DNA from: Chrysopilus asiliformis
Lineage: Eukaryota; Arthropoda; Insecta; Diptera; Rhagionidae
NCBI GenBank assembly: GCA_964034945.1
Contig: OZ035961.1
Coordinates: forward strand, 1,467,501-1,531,500
DNA length: 64,000 nt
Direction of reading: 5' to 3'
This document shows positions 35,446-47,588 of this stretch, piece by piece. The notes below the pieces were generated by a model, which worked only from the letters and a program-made list of their open reading frames with translations, did no database searches and was not told where the DNA came from. The position numbers and the translations under genes were made by a program. Numbering within the stretch: position 1 is the stretch's first letter; the number at the start of each line of letters is the position of its first letter.

Positions 35446-37538
35446 TTCTATTCTATTATCAGGCGAGCTATTATAATAAAAAAAAAATCTTTTTGATACA
35501 AGCCGTTCGTTAGTTACCAGGCGGTTAAACCAGGGATTCTCAACCTTGATATTAAAAGAGATCTTTCTTGAAGAGAAAAGAAACTGGTGTTCGTTACAGA
35601 TTGACCTAAAATAAATATGCCCACCCAACGCATAACACTTCTTGAGTTCTAAATACGGCTTTCCGATTATTTTTCGAAGCCGTTTAATTAAGGACTCTAC
35701 GCCGCCATCTTCTGTTTTGATGTATGAATTTACACAATATGCAGCATTGTTTCATCGGAGTTACGTAAAGTTTCCAGTCAATTGGATATGTAGAACTGGA
35801 TCCAAATTAGGTTACCAGATTGACCCTGACAAACAGGTAACAAAGCAAAGTAAACAAAAACTTTTAAAGAATGTAGTAACCACACATAAGCATTTCTTTA
35901 AAAATTTGTTTCTCATTCACATTCTGGCAATTTTTGTATGTAAAACGAATTTGAAAATAATCTATCAAAACCATTCAACGTGAAAATTCAAATAAATTCA
36001 AATTCAATATTCTCCACTATCTGAAATAAGTATATTCGCCATGATGAGCTTCATATATTTGGATTTGAATTTCCACAACCAAAAAAGAAAAAGAAAGAAA
36101 AAATACCACCCGTTAGAATAAGATAGAAGCAATTTTGTTAGACAGGTTATGAAATATGTCAAAACTTTTCCTGCTTGATATCAACCTTTCAGCCATAATT
36201 TGCTTTACTTTAGTATAAAAGTATGATCTCAGCATTTTGCTCAAGTACTGAAAAATTTATGTTGTTACAAATTTTTCTTTATAACAAAAATAAAAAAAAA
36301 ACAGCCAGGAACCAACAACCAACGACCAACATATATATCCTTCTACAGGTGCCTGGGGAGTCCTTTTGCGAATTCATTTTTATTCATAAATTCACCCCTT
36401 TCGGAGGAAACAAACACAAATTACACAAAGCTAGTAGAAATTTGAATAATTTCGTTATGTGAGTTATTTGCATAACTTTTTCAGGCCTTCATCTACATCA
36501 TCTTGCCGCCCTACTATTAGTAAGTAACAGTGGCGGTGTCGGCCGGAGTCTGACCCAATCCCTGATAATTACATTGGCGGGTCGAGATGGGTAACTCTTG
36601 ACTTTTTCATCCTATTCTACATTGAAAAAACCAAATTCAAAACATCTCACCCTTCTCCAAAAACACGCAATTCGTTACTTTTTGTATAATTTGAGTTTGA
36701 ACCCTTAACACTTTGCTTATTTTGCCACTCACACCATCACATATCGTCCTTAGGCGTTGTCTTTTTATTTTGGGGCCTGTCGTACACATACAGCATATAA
36801 ACAGGCGCCTAAGCATACCTTTGGGGCACATGAATTTAAAAATCTAACGAATTTTGATTTTCATGACGAAATAAAATCACTAACTCCTGACCCTGACCTG
36901 AAACAGATTTTTCCTCCTGCAATGAAACTGTATTTCTTTCGCTTTGTAAAACCCCCTTCCCCTACTATCCTAACGAAACCAAAAACAAAAAAAAAAATCG
37001 GGGCAAAATATAACAAAGCGCCATGAAACAAACATAATCTGAAATGACGGTGTGCTGGCAATATCATTTCAAGCCTCTGGAACCCCCACCCTTAAGTGTA
37101 TCCTTGCGTAATGTACAGAGAGCCTGAAAATGTTATTGTTTTACATCAAAAATGTTTTGGAATGTTACATTAGAAAATTTCAGAATACGCTAACGACCAA
37201 CGAAGAATCTTTTCTGCTGCCATAGAAATGTAAATTGGTGCAAAATGTGTTTTATAACGAAAGGTCTTCATGCCAAGAATGAAAATAAAGGGGTGCCATT
37301 TTAACTATGATAGAACACTTCATAACAAAACAACAAACATTAAGTGCCAACTTTTATTTCACTGCATTAATTTACGTGAGCTTTATCTTATCTATTTTAA
37401 ACATTATCAAGCCGTCGAAATCTGAGTTATTGCTAATAGAAATTTACAACCAATTAGGAAGTCTTGTAATGATAGCTAACGGGCAAATTCTTAGAAGTTC
37501 TCACTGGTTTATAGGCAAATCGTCTAAGGGGTAGTTAA
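35446..37538. other. No gene seen
   Basis: It contains an inverted fragment of the AAAAGCTTTTATTTAGC repeat family near 35755-35875 (ACCCTGACAAACAGG then AAAAACTTTTAAAG). Otherwise AT-rich DNA with short unrecognised ORFs. Confidence 0.5.
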
Positions 37539-37597
37539 AAAAATACGTCGGTTTACTTTCTTAATGCTTTCCCCTAAGAAAGCGACGTATTTTTTAC
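37539..37597. repeat. Hairpin with AAATACGTCG arms
   Basis: AAAAAAATACGTCG and TTTCTTA on the left pair with TAAGAAA and CGACGTATTTTTT on the right. It adjoins the reverse-strand repeat at 37632. Confidence 0.65.
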
Positions 37598-37631
37598 GGG
37601 GTTCTGTGATAGTGTGACAGCGATATTGAAC

Positions 37632-38204
37632 TCCATACAAAACATAACAAAAACTATAATTGCCAATCTGGCAATTATTGAAAACCCGTATGGTGATATT
37701 CGTATCATAATTCGAGCAGTTGTACCAAAATTCCAGTTTGAAGTGAAACTTTCCAAAAAGATTTTTTAAAATTTATTCCAATCGGATTTTGATGTATGGG
37801 AGTTTTATGTAGAATCATATCCTAAATAACTTTTGTTCTTGCACTTTTTTTATAAGATGCACCGTTTTTGAGATATTCGCAAAAAACGATTTCGTTCGTA
37901 TGGGGGGTCCCTCACCACCTAATGGTCCATTTTTGCTCATGTACGAACTTGGCCTCGCATTCTACGAAAAACGGATCTGCGTAAAATTTCAAGTCTCTAG
38001 CTCGTCCGCAATCCGCGCCACAGACGGACAGACAGACAGACGGACGGACAGACGAACGGACAGACGGACGGACATGCAAAAATCAATTTTTTTATCATTC
38101 TAAACACACTGGTGTAATTCATTTTTGTGTGTGATGACGGGATCTTGGCGTTACAAACGGTAAGGTAAAGTTAATATACCCTTTGGTTTCACCATACGGG
38201 TATA
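37632..38204 (-). repeat. 0.57-kb interspersed repeat with (GGAC)n, copy 2
   Basis: Reverse-strand copy of the repeat at 19667, with the same order of motifs from GGGTATA/TATACCC at 38175-38204 to CCCGTATGGTGA at 37685-37696. The G run of copy 1 is only six long here. Confidence 0.75.
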
Positions 38205-40330
38205 AAAATCGCGAAAAGCGTTAAGAGAAGGAAAGGTCTTATAACAACTACGGTACTACGATAAATATTGAAAAGTGCAAAAAGCAAAAATTTTGAAATA
38301 CTAACCGTAGTCATTTTTACTCCTCCAGCCGCGTTTTTTTAAACTATCCTTCCTATAACTTCAAAACAATTGAGCCAATTTTGATTTGATTTCCTCAATT
38401 CTCTTGTGATGGTTTTGATGGTTGGCATTATTGTCCTGGATTTTTAATTTTCTCTGCGTAGCTATAGTAAGAAAATATTCTATTTATAACCGTGCCCGAC
38501 TCGAACATAACAATCTTTCAAGGATATAAAATTTTCCATATTTTTTTTTTCTTTAACGGTTCTTGCGTATCTCTAACGGTTCTGAAGATATTTGAAAATA
38601 TGTTTGCAAATATTGCGGAGGAAAGTCATGTGCTGTCCATATCTGATATTTATTTGAAGGATTGGACTATAAATTGATAAATACGGTCAAGATAGGCTTA
38701 AAATATACTAGAACGCGATTAAAATTCAAAACTGGAGGAAATCGGCACGCGACCGCGACCTTTGGCGAGAGACATTGCTGCACGCACTGCCCGAATCCTG
38801 TTGTTGTGTGGAAGAAGAAAAATACACTTTATTGCCCTTAGCCTGATTCTCTCATCCCCTATCTCCTCAACTAATAAAGATATTTAAATTCATTTCAAAC
38901 GACATTTGGCGCACATCGATTTAAAACTATCTCTAAATTACCAAATTACCACGGACTTTGTTTGGTCGATGGTTCACAGGATATTCCTTTTGCATTTTTT
39001 TTACAAAACGATGTCATGAAATTTTAAAAATTTGTTTAACACCAATTAAAGAGACTTTTGATTTAATAATAATCCAATTAAATCTTTAAATAATTTAATG
39101 ACTAATTAATTCCTCTTGAGAAATTATCCTTGTAGCCATAATAAATCCAGCTGTGTTCAACAAAGGAAAAAATAATTAAAAGGACACTGAGATCAACAAT
39201 TTAATGTTTATCGTAGTACATTTAATGTTTGTCTTTTGTGTATCTTTTACACACAAATTCAGTTTCCTGGCATGCTACTCGTCAATACTTGTCTTTTAAT
39301 TACCACTAATTAAGGGTGAAATGTTTTACACAAGCAGAAGCTACATAAACTGATGCCAAACTGATTGGCGGCTGAGGAATTAGGAAATATCAACATGATA
39401 GGATTTTATTAAGTCTATACAATGCAATGATGAAATTGTATACGTGACATCGATCATATTATGTCTGAAGATATTTTTATTATATTTTCATGGCTGTTTA
39501 TCCATCTTGTAAGACTTAGGCTTCTTAATCCATGATAATTTTTTTCAGCTTTTCTATTGATTATCAGTGTGCGTGTTTATCTTTTGTTTATGTCACGTAA
39601 ACCATATATTCAGCCAATTCAATCAGAAATCCGCAATCTTTGATATCACCAAAGTCCCAGTCAGTCAATCACTTCTTATTTAATCAGAGGAGTGTTATTT
39701 TCTCATCGGATATCAAAGTGATTACCGCTCTGGTAATCTTCAAATACATAAAACGCCTCACAGCCATCTTGTGATATCCTGTCGAATCGACTGAGATTTG
39801 GCTTGTTATGTTGCCAACATGGTAAGTATACGGCTCTTTTAGCATAAATCCAATGAAAAGTAAAAATCAATCAAAACTCTTGAGGTTTAAGTGCCTTTTC
39901 TATCCGACCGATTGATTTTCAGATCAATTCCAATTCCTAGGGCTGCATAGGAAGAATCCCAGAGATAGAAATGAATGAATTCAAAGAATCAAATGGATTA
40001 TGCAGAGTGATGCTTTTAAAGCATAAAATATTAGGATCCATAAAAAGTCTATTTATGATTTCCACCCATACTTAACGCTTATTTGATATCTTCATACCAC
40101 TATCAATTTCTATGGCTTCATGGCATAAAATGAAAATCGACAGGACTCTGTTACCAACAAAAATCCGCATTCAGGATCAGTGAAGGGGATAATTTGAAGT
40201 CCCATTTTCAGATTTTATTGACCTCGATTCTGCAAAAGAATAATAATTAAAGTTCTGTCACACTAGCAACCCGTAAAGGATTTAAAATTTCTCGCATAAA
40301 TATACCGACTTTTTTTTAGATTTTATTTCA
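38205..40330. other. No gene seen
   Basis: Mostly AT-rich with few long ORFs from 38700 onward and no repeats recognised. If any non-coding regulatory DNA survives in this window, this quiet, repeat-poor block is a reasonable place to look (inference). Confidence 0.4.
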
Positions 40331-40350
40331 CACACACACACACACACACT
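40331..40350 (+). repeat. (CA)n microsatellite
   Basis: About ten CA dinucleotides following TTTCA. Confidence 0.9.
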
Positions 40351-40663
40351 CCTATGTTGTCGATAAACCAGTAACGATATACATGGACATTCAGCCAACA
40401 AAAGAAAATATAAGCGGCTTTACAAATGGAAATTTCTTTTCTTATTCGTTAAACACATCACACATCCCATAAAAGCCTAGATTTATATTTATTAACCCTA
40501 TTTTTCGGCAAAGAAGCTAAGCACTTTCATGGCATTTGAACTGTAATGGATGCTCTTAAATTTTATGCCTTAAAATGCTCAAGTTGAAGAAAAATCAATG
40601 CAAAAATAAAATTTAGAGGAAATTTTAGGATATCTAGTTTACAGAAAATCAGAATTAGATTTA

Positions 40664-40781
40664 CACCGTGTTTTCATTTGGGATTTTTCATTGCAGAGAT
40701 TTTTGATTGACCAATCTCTCGAGCTCTGATTGATCAATCATAAAATCTCTGCGATGAAAAATCCCAAGTGAAGACACGGTG
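40664..40781. mobile_element. 118-bp palindromic miniature element with TTA duplication
   Basis: The ends are CACCGTGTTTTCATTTGGGA and, inverted, CACCGTGTCTTCACTTGGGA. The arms continue through GCAGAGATTTT. TTA flanks both sides (40661-40663 and 40782-40784). The target site suggests PIF/Harbinger mobilisation. Confidence 0.8.
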
Positions 40782-40859
40782 TTAATTACACGCAGTAGGA
40801 GATGAACATTAGGAACTGCCCATAAAATACGTCACACTTTTAGAAAAGAGTGAGGACGC

Positions 40860-41470
40860 CCAAGGAGCACAAAGACTCTCTCCGGTCGTAAAACTGTCTG
40901 GTGGACTACAAAACAACTGGTTGTTGCGTAGTCGTAATTTGCATTATTTCGCAGGGCTAACGACTTATTACGCAACCATCGGACTACTTTTCAGGCCAGG
41001 AGGTCGTCAATCCAACCTCCGTACGTAATTATGGGTCAACCTTACGACGGTCGTAACAAAGGTCTTTAAAACCACGTCACAACCGCTGATGGAACTTGAT
41101 ACCGACCCATGCCGACCCGTTCTTCATGTTTATGTTTTCGCTTAACCAATATTAGTGTGAATTAATTTGTGTCAGCATTTTATGGTGAGAATTTCTTGTC
41201 GTTGTGTGGCATCTTCGCTCATTTTTTCTCTCCCGGTCGTGAAAATGGTCCTTGCAACCGACTTACGTAGGGTTTCGGCAGACTTATCAAAGTTCTACCG
41301 CGGGATATTCGACGTCTTCAGGCAGTAGCGGCTATTCGCCACTCAGTCGTATTTGGGTCGCCGGCACTTCTTTAGTACCACAATTTCAGTCATAAGGACG
41401 GTCGTGAGTCATGACTTTCAGTCGGTTCGTGTGCCATAGGACTACTTCCCAACCGAAAAATGCTCCTTGG
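40860..41470. mobile_element. 0.6-kb GTCGT-rich element with CCAAGGAGCA ends
   Basis: The terminal 10-bp inverted repeats are CCAAGGAGCA / TGCTCCTTGG. The interior is less AT-rich than its surroundings and full of GTCGT or ACGAC motifs (for example CCGGTCGTAAA, TAGTCGTAAT, TTACGACGGTCGTAAC, ACGGTCGTGAG). No transposase frame is seen and no target duplication was identified. Confidence 0.65.
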
Positions 41471-44374
41471 GGGGGATCGACGGTGACGTGACGGCGACAC
41501 GGACACTAAACTACATACAAAAAATTGGCAAAAATTTAAGTCGCGAAACTATCGCTCAACTACATGAAAATTTTCGTAGAAGCGTGATTTCACGAAACGA
41601 GGCTGTTAATTGACCGCCAAGGCTGTGTGATTTAAAACTAAAAGTAACCTATTTAAAGTAGGTATTAACCCACTTCGATTTAATGAAATAACCCCATAAA
41701 CAACATTACTTTTGACCTTTATATCAGGTGTAAGTGTAAAAAACGACTAAAATTAAATAAAATGGATTTTTGATTAGTGGAAATGGAGCATGATAAAACT
41801 TATTGCTTAGTAAATAAAATATCGTTTATTCAAATTATCAACTTTTACGGAATTTTAGGCCAAACCTTCTAAAAGCAGAAAAAAAAGATTTCATCACAGT
41901 GAAAATAAGGGTACCTGTAAACTGTAGCTAAAAAACACACCATTTATTGTTAAGATCTACCAACATAACTCGATTTTCATTTTTATACCTTGAAATTATG
42001 ATTTATCTAAGCTTTCAAAATTTTTTAACCATTCAAGTGAGTACGTGCGAAAATTCCAACATGAAAAATTTCTACCAATAAAGTAAAGATACTTTCTAAA
42101 CTTTGCACATCCTTCAACTCTGTGCGTATCGTGGGCGTGATGGGTTGATATAACCGAGGCTGTTTCCATTCTCTGATGGCATCGCGCGCTCTAAACATAA
42201 AAACGGACTCTTAAAAAAAACTCATAAATATGAGTCAGATATGTTGAGAATCTTCAAGAAACACACGACGATATACGATGATAGCTCCGCAGTAATAAAT
42301 ATTTGTTTAGCATGTAATTGAATCTTGTGCCTCCGTTTTGCCTATACAAAATCGTTGATGGACAAATATATCGTATCGAATCATAAATACTTATGGCCCA
42401 TTTTGGTTTACATGCATATTATATCCGCAGATTACATTTTCGAATGGCCCGCCGCCACACATTAAAAAAGAAATAACAACATATCCCCTATTACCTTTCG
42501 AATTACACCTCTTACATATGGCAGCCCATTAGTAAAATCGATAAATTCATAAAATCGTGTGATTTGGATAATGATGGTAAATTTAATTGAATTATGGAAT
42601 TGAAATTCATGCTAAGAATGCTAGATAGCGATTTTTTAAATTGAATTAATTGGAAAATCAATTTTTATCCAATAAAAATTCATTTTATGGATAAATTGGC
42701 GTAAAAGTGTAATTTAGACACGAATTAGCTAATAAGGAAATCTCCTTTGGAATCTATAAGAAACCTATCGGGAACCCCCACAACTCAAACTCATAACTCG
42801 TAATGGTGATGGTGTTGTCGGACAAATTTGTCGGTATAAGCAAGAAGACCAGCTGGTAAAACAGTAATCTCACTTTCCTGTAATCCGTAACGCTAATATC
42901 TAATGGAATTCTCGCATGGAAATTTTGTTTATAACGCGCAATTTTCATTATTCTCACTTCTAGGGCATTTCCTTTCGTGAATTGGCAAACTTACAAGTTC
43001 CGGCAAAATTATTGCACTCTGGGGCGTCCTAAAGTTTCAAGCAACTAACCGACTTCACGGTGCTACTTTTTAGATGAGGAAAACACCAAAGGATATCTAA
43101 AACCACACACTGTTCAGTTATTGTTGGTTCCGATGGAAAAACTCAGCCCCCCTCTGAATTTTCACTCATTTTCTCTCTCTCTTACCACCACAATTGAGTT
43201 CAGTAGGTCCACGGCACTTATTCTAATGCCTTTTTTTACGAAGGATGTTTTCACTTTTTGCTTAACCGCGAATAATAAACGAAGAACGCTTGTTTTTACT
43301 AAAAGTTGCAGTGGAAAGGTTATTCGTGACTTGTCATGGCAATTTTAAGGAATGGCTTCATCTTTGTTTAGTTTAGTTAGTCAGCATAAAGAGGTTGTTA
43401 TAATTTAGGTATATCGCTATTGTGGCGTGAGCTGCGGTTATTGTTGTTGTTGTTGTCATATTGCTTGCTTGCTCCTTTTGAAATTCGTTGTCCGACATCA
43501 AATAGGTTAAAATGACACCATTGTACATGTAGATAGCTATATTCTCACCTCATGTCCTCGAACAGTGAAATTTAAGAAAAAACGTTAGGGTTATTTAAAC
43601 CTAGAGTCAACATTTGAGATCATGACTATTCATTTTTTTGATTTATCAAGAAAATGTGACACGACACTTAAGATGAAAAAATATTGATACCTTGTTTGAC
43701 TTCGTAAAAGTATTTATCCTGAATAAACAACAAGCATTCAAAAAACTGTCTTACTACTTATTGTATTAATAAGTCTTTATTTCAATTATTTTTTTTCCAA
43801 GGACGAAAGTTTCGAGAGACCGATAAGAGATAAAAAAAGTTTATCTCAATGGTGAAAGCAGTGTGTTCTGACACTTTCTTTGTAACTATGCTCCATTTTT
43901 GAAGAAATTTCAGAAAACAATTTTTATGTTAGAGAAATAAGAACATCTGATTGAAAACTACATTTGTGTAAAATTCCGGGTCCCCAATTCAATCCCTTTA
44001 AAATAGTCTTGTCTAAAAATCTATTTCTATGAACATTTTTGAGTTTCGCAAATCTCTTATTTGGAATTTTCCAGGAGAATTTAAAATGTCATCAATTTTA
44101 ATACAATTTAATGCGTATGTCATAGTAAAATGTCAAAGAGTTCCATCAAGTTTATCTTAAAGACACTGTACCAGATTTGTAAATAACATGCAAATGAGTA
44201 CAATATATGGGTAGTCTGTCAAACAAATCCTCTAAGTCTTCGTTTGCCGACTGGTTACATGTCAACCTTTATCATTCAAAGGTGTAAAAATTGAAATGTC
44301 AAGATATTCAAATAGAAATTATACTTGTATAATGCTGTTGTCGGAACACAAAAAAAAATCCAACGATATCTAGA
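41471..44374. other. No gene seen
   Basis: AT-rich and repeat-poor, with a short (TTG)n run near 43440-43455. Two short ORFs (42754-42957 minus, 43121-43348 plus) are unrecognised. Confidence 0.5.
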
Positions 44375-44454
44375 GCGAAGTGACCTAAAGCGAAGTGACC
44401 TAAAGCGAAGTGACCTAAAGCGAAGTGACCTAAAGTGAAGTGACCTAAAGCGAA
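44375..44454 (+). repeat. 15-bp minisatellite, five copies
   Basis: The unit is GCGAAGTGACCTAAA, repeated at 44375, 44390, 44405, 44420 and 44435 (the last starting GTG), then a partial unit. On the minus strand each unit contains TTTAGGTCA, a nuclear-receptor-type half-site. Confidence 0.95.
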
Positions 44455-46119
44455 TACTTTTTTTAAAGGGTTTCGGAAATTATTTTAAAGATTACTTGAT
44501 ATTCCATAAATTTTAAAGTTAAAAGCTAAATTAAAAATTCTTACTAATCCCTTATTAAAATACTGAAATGTTCACTAAAACATTGATTTAAGAACAACAT
44601 TAAGAAGTCAACACCGCATGGAAATTGGTTTTATGATTAGAATTTAAATTAGCTTTGGACCCTTAAAATTTACGTTTATGCCAGTGTTTTATCTACTGGA
44701 CTAGGGACGCTTAAATCTTTTCCAAACCTACCCAAACCGAGTATATGAAGTGGTATGAACTACCATTTTTTCTACTTCATATATTTAATCTTATCTGATT
44801 TGAATTTTTCTTGGCAGATCATTGCCAATCTCACATAGGCCAAACATCACAGACAATAAGTTTCTGTAATTAATTGCTTTCAGAGATTTTGTTAATTTTA
44901 CGTGTCGGTGGCCACAAAAAGAACACTTAATTAATTCGAATAAGGGTTATAGCAATTTAAATCGCTTCTTAACCCTTTTTCCGATTTATGCGGGACAAAA
45001 ACCGAAAACTGAAACAAAAGGAGTCTAACCCCAAGATTTCAGATATTTGATCTGAGTGTGTGTTAAAAGAAATATCGTTAATTTTCGTACTTAATAAAGG
45101 AAGCAAAAACCAAATGGGGGATAATTCCCAATTTACCCAAAAACACTGTTCTTGACTGATTTATTAACAGCCAACCAAATTATCGATCTTAATTTGCCAA
45201 TGAGGCGATTAATAGATTACAATTTTTGTTTTTTTTTCTCATAATATTTAGACATAAACAGGCTAAGTTGAAATTTAAATCATATTACCAGCACTTAGTG
45301 CACCTCATTTGACATCAAAGGGCACAACAGGCGAACTTTTCTATTTTAGAAATCATTAAAAGTCAACTTTAAAATCAAAGCAAATATTTACTTACTTGAA
45401 ACTTTTTAAAAAAAGTTACATCCACTACACGGAAGCCACTTACATCCACTTGACACCAAAAATTGTTGTTAAGTGAATGATTCAATAAGTAGAAAAAATC
45501 AACCCTATCCCTTTTGGGTGGCCAGACATCAAAGGCGAAAAATCCATTAACCTCTTATTACCAATATCTAGCCTCAAAGTCGTATAACTAAATTTAATTT
45601 ACTTCGTGCTACCTTGGCGTTTCTCAAATGGCGAGATGAAATGGAAGAGACTGAAACTTTCTTTATGGGCCATGTCCTGGGATATCAGTTGGATAAAATT
45701 GCTTGGTTCTTGAATTTATTGAAAGTTTTTGACCCATAATTAAAGTTTAGCCAATAGAAAAAGGTAAAATTTGTGATTTATAACCAACATTTTTGCCACG
45801 TGACGGTGATAGAGGATGTAAAGTGGAAAAGTTTATTTTCGTATTGATCTTTTGTTCTCAAGTACCACTCGTGTTATAAAGGTTAGACGGTTTTAATTAA
45901 ATTAAGTTTTATTCTAAACTAAAATAACTAAAATGTTGACCCGTCGTAAAAGGGATAAAATATTTTGTTAGAATTGACGAAGAATCATACTTTTGCAGTT
46001 ATATCCATAACTTCCTTTAGTAATATTCTTAACTTATGTATATATAGCTATAGGATCTTCGGGTACTAATTTCAATATTTTTACATAAAATTTTGACATA
46101 AGACATAAGATTCGAGATA
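44455..46119. other. No gene seen
   Basis: AT-rich, no supportable ORF or repeat. Confidence 0.55.
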
Positions 46120-46391
46120 CACTCAGAAAAATGGAGGCTAACTCGACGACCTACATACGGCGTAATTGGCCTCGGGCAGGCGCGCGTTCGCCTGCATGTG
46201 GGCAAGTAAAACTGAGTTGACCTGTGGTCGGAGAAATTCTGAAATTAAGCCACCAGCAGGTGAAGTAGGGCATTGGGAGCTGCACGAGTTGACCTTAGAT
46301 AGGTTAACTCTGACCGCTAGCTGGCTTACAGACACCTCTGTAAGGTCAGAGTTAACCTGACAAAAAGTTGACCTGGACATTTTTCTGAGTG
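46120..46391 (+). mobile_element. 272-bp inverted-repeat miniature element, copy 3
   Basis: The ends are perfect CACTCAGAAAAATG / CATTTTTCTGAGTG, flanked by TA on both sides. The interior is identical to copy 2. GC content is clearly higher than the surrounding DNA. Confidence 0.88.
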
Positions 46392-46990
46392 TAAGACCTT
46401 AAAAGCCCCTAATTATAACCTTTATTACAAAAAGTGGGAAACAGGATATTTGTGTTATCCTTACATAACCTTTCTGTGATTTCTTGGTGCCTATTAGTCG
46501 GCGATCCTCCTTCTCCCCAGCTCGCGCTAAAACTACCTATTTAATAGCAAAACCCTGAAGAAAATCGCTTCAGCCGTTCAGGAAATAGCAGGGAAAATAG
46601 CAGTGGGCCACCCTCACCCCCTTCTTCTTACTGGGGTTACAGGAGACTAGGTAAAAATATTATAGTGTGAAATAGTGTGAAATAAAAAGTAATGATATTT
46701 GCATTGATAAAAACAAAAACGAAATACCTTTAGCGCAGAAATGGAGTTAATGGACAGTGGAAGCGGTAGTTGCTGGCGGCAATTGACTTCAGGACAGCAG
46801 AAAGTTTTCATTTTTTATTTTATTATTCGTTGATTCGCTTCCAAGTCGCGCTATTTTCTGTAAAACTAAAGCCATGCAAAATTATCACAGCTTTTTTGTG
46901 GAGCAAAGACAGCACAATTAGGATTAAAGATGAACACGACAGCGAGAATTTTTCGCTACGACTATGACGTCAATGAAATCATTTTGCTAT

Positions 46991-47140
46991 GAGGCTGTTT
47001 ACACACGGTTGATCCAGGCGCCTGACCATGAACGAAACTGTCAAAATACAGGCAAGACGAGGAAGTGGGGGTGTCCCCCATTTTTTTTTACAGTTTCGTT
47101 CATGGCCAGGCGCCTGGATCAACCGTGTGTAAACAGCCTC
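46991..47140. mobile_element. Palindromic miniature element (51-bp arms)
   Basis: Arms 46991-47041 and 47090-47140 pair with a single mismatch. The outer sequence is GAGGCTGTTTACACACGGTT. TAT flanks both sides (46988-46990 and 47141-47143). The 48-base centre includes GGGGGTGTCCCCC. It belongs to the same group as 32649-32760. Confidence 0.85.
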
Positions 47141-47337
47141 TATCAGTGTTGCTGTCTGTCTTGCCATTGCCACCCGAAAATAATGTAATTCTAATATGGC
47201 AAGGTTCCAACTGTCACCCGAAAATTTTATCACTTTCTGGTGACAATTTGGGTGATTGTCACACTACCATATGAGTTTCCACCCCAGCCAGGCGAACAAA
47301 AGTTACAGTTTTATTAAATGTGCGAGCACCCATAGTT

Positions 47338-47584
47338 GAGGCGTTAAAAGCTAGAGTGGACCAACCCACATGCCGAAATCGTGAATTTTTTTGTGTTTGA
47401 ATCACTATTGCGAGTGAGTTTTTAGATAAAAATGTTTGGATGCACAAAAGAACATTTCAACATTGAGTAATAAAGTCCTCAGAAATTTTTTTTCCCAAAA
47501 ATTTACAGTCAATAATAGTACAAAGGTGGAAAAGCTTCAAAAACTCGATTATGTGGCTTGGTCCACTCTAGCTTTTAACGCCTC
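47338..47584. mobile_element. 247-bp miniature element with AGTT target duplication
   Basis: The inverted ends are GAGGCGTTAAAAGCTAGAGT and extend about 27 bp to GGACCAA. They are flanked by perfect AGTT at 47334-47337 and 47585-47588. It is non-coding. The apparent reading frames that start with the arm sequence on both strands are by-products of the inverted repeat. Confidence 0.8.
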
Positions 47585-47588
47585 AGTT

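Noticed and set aside
44375..44454. CRISPR-like array
   Set aside because: The units are contiguous with no spacers, and the genome is eukaryotic.
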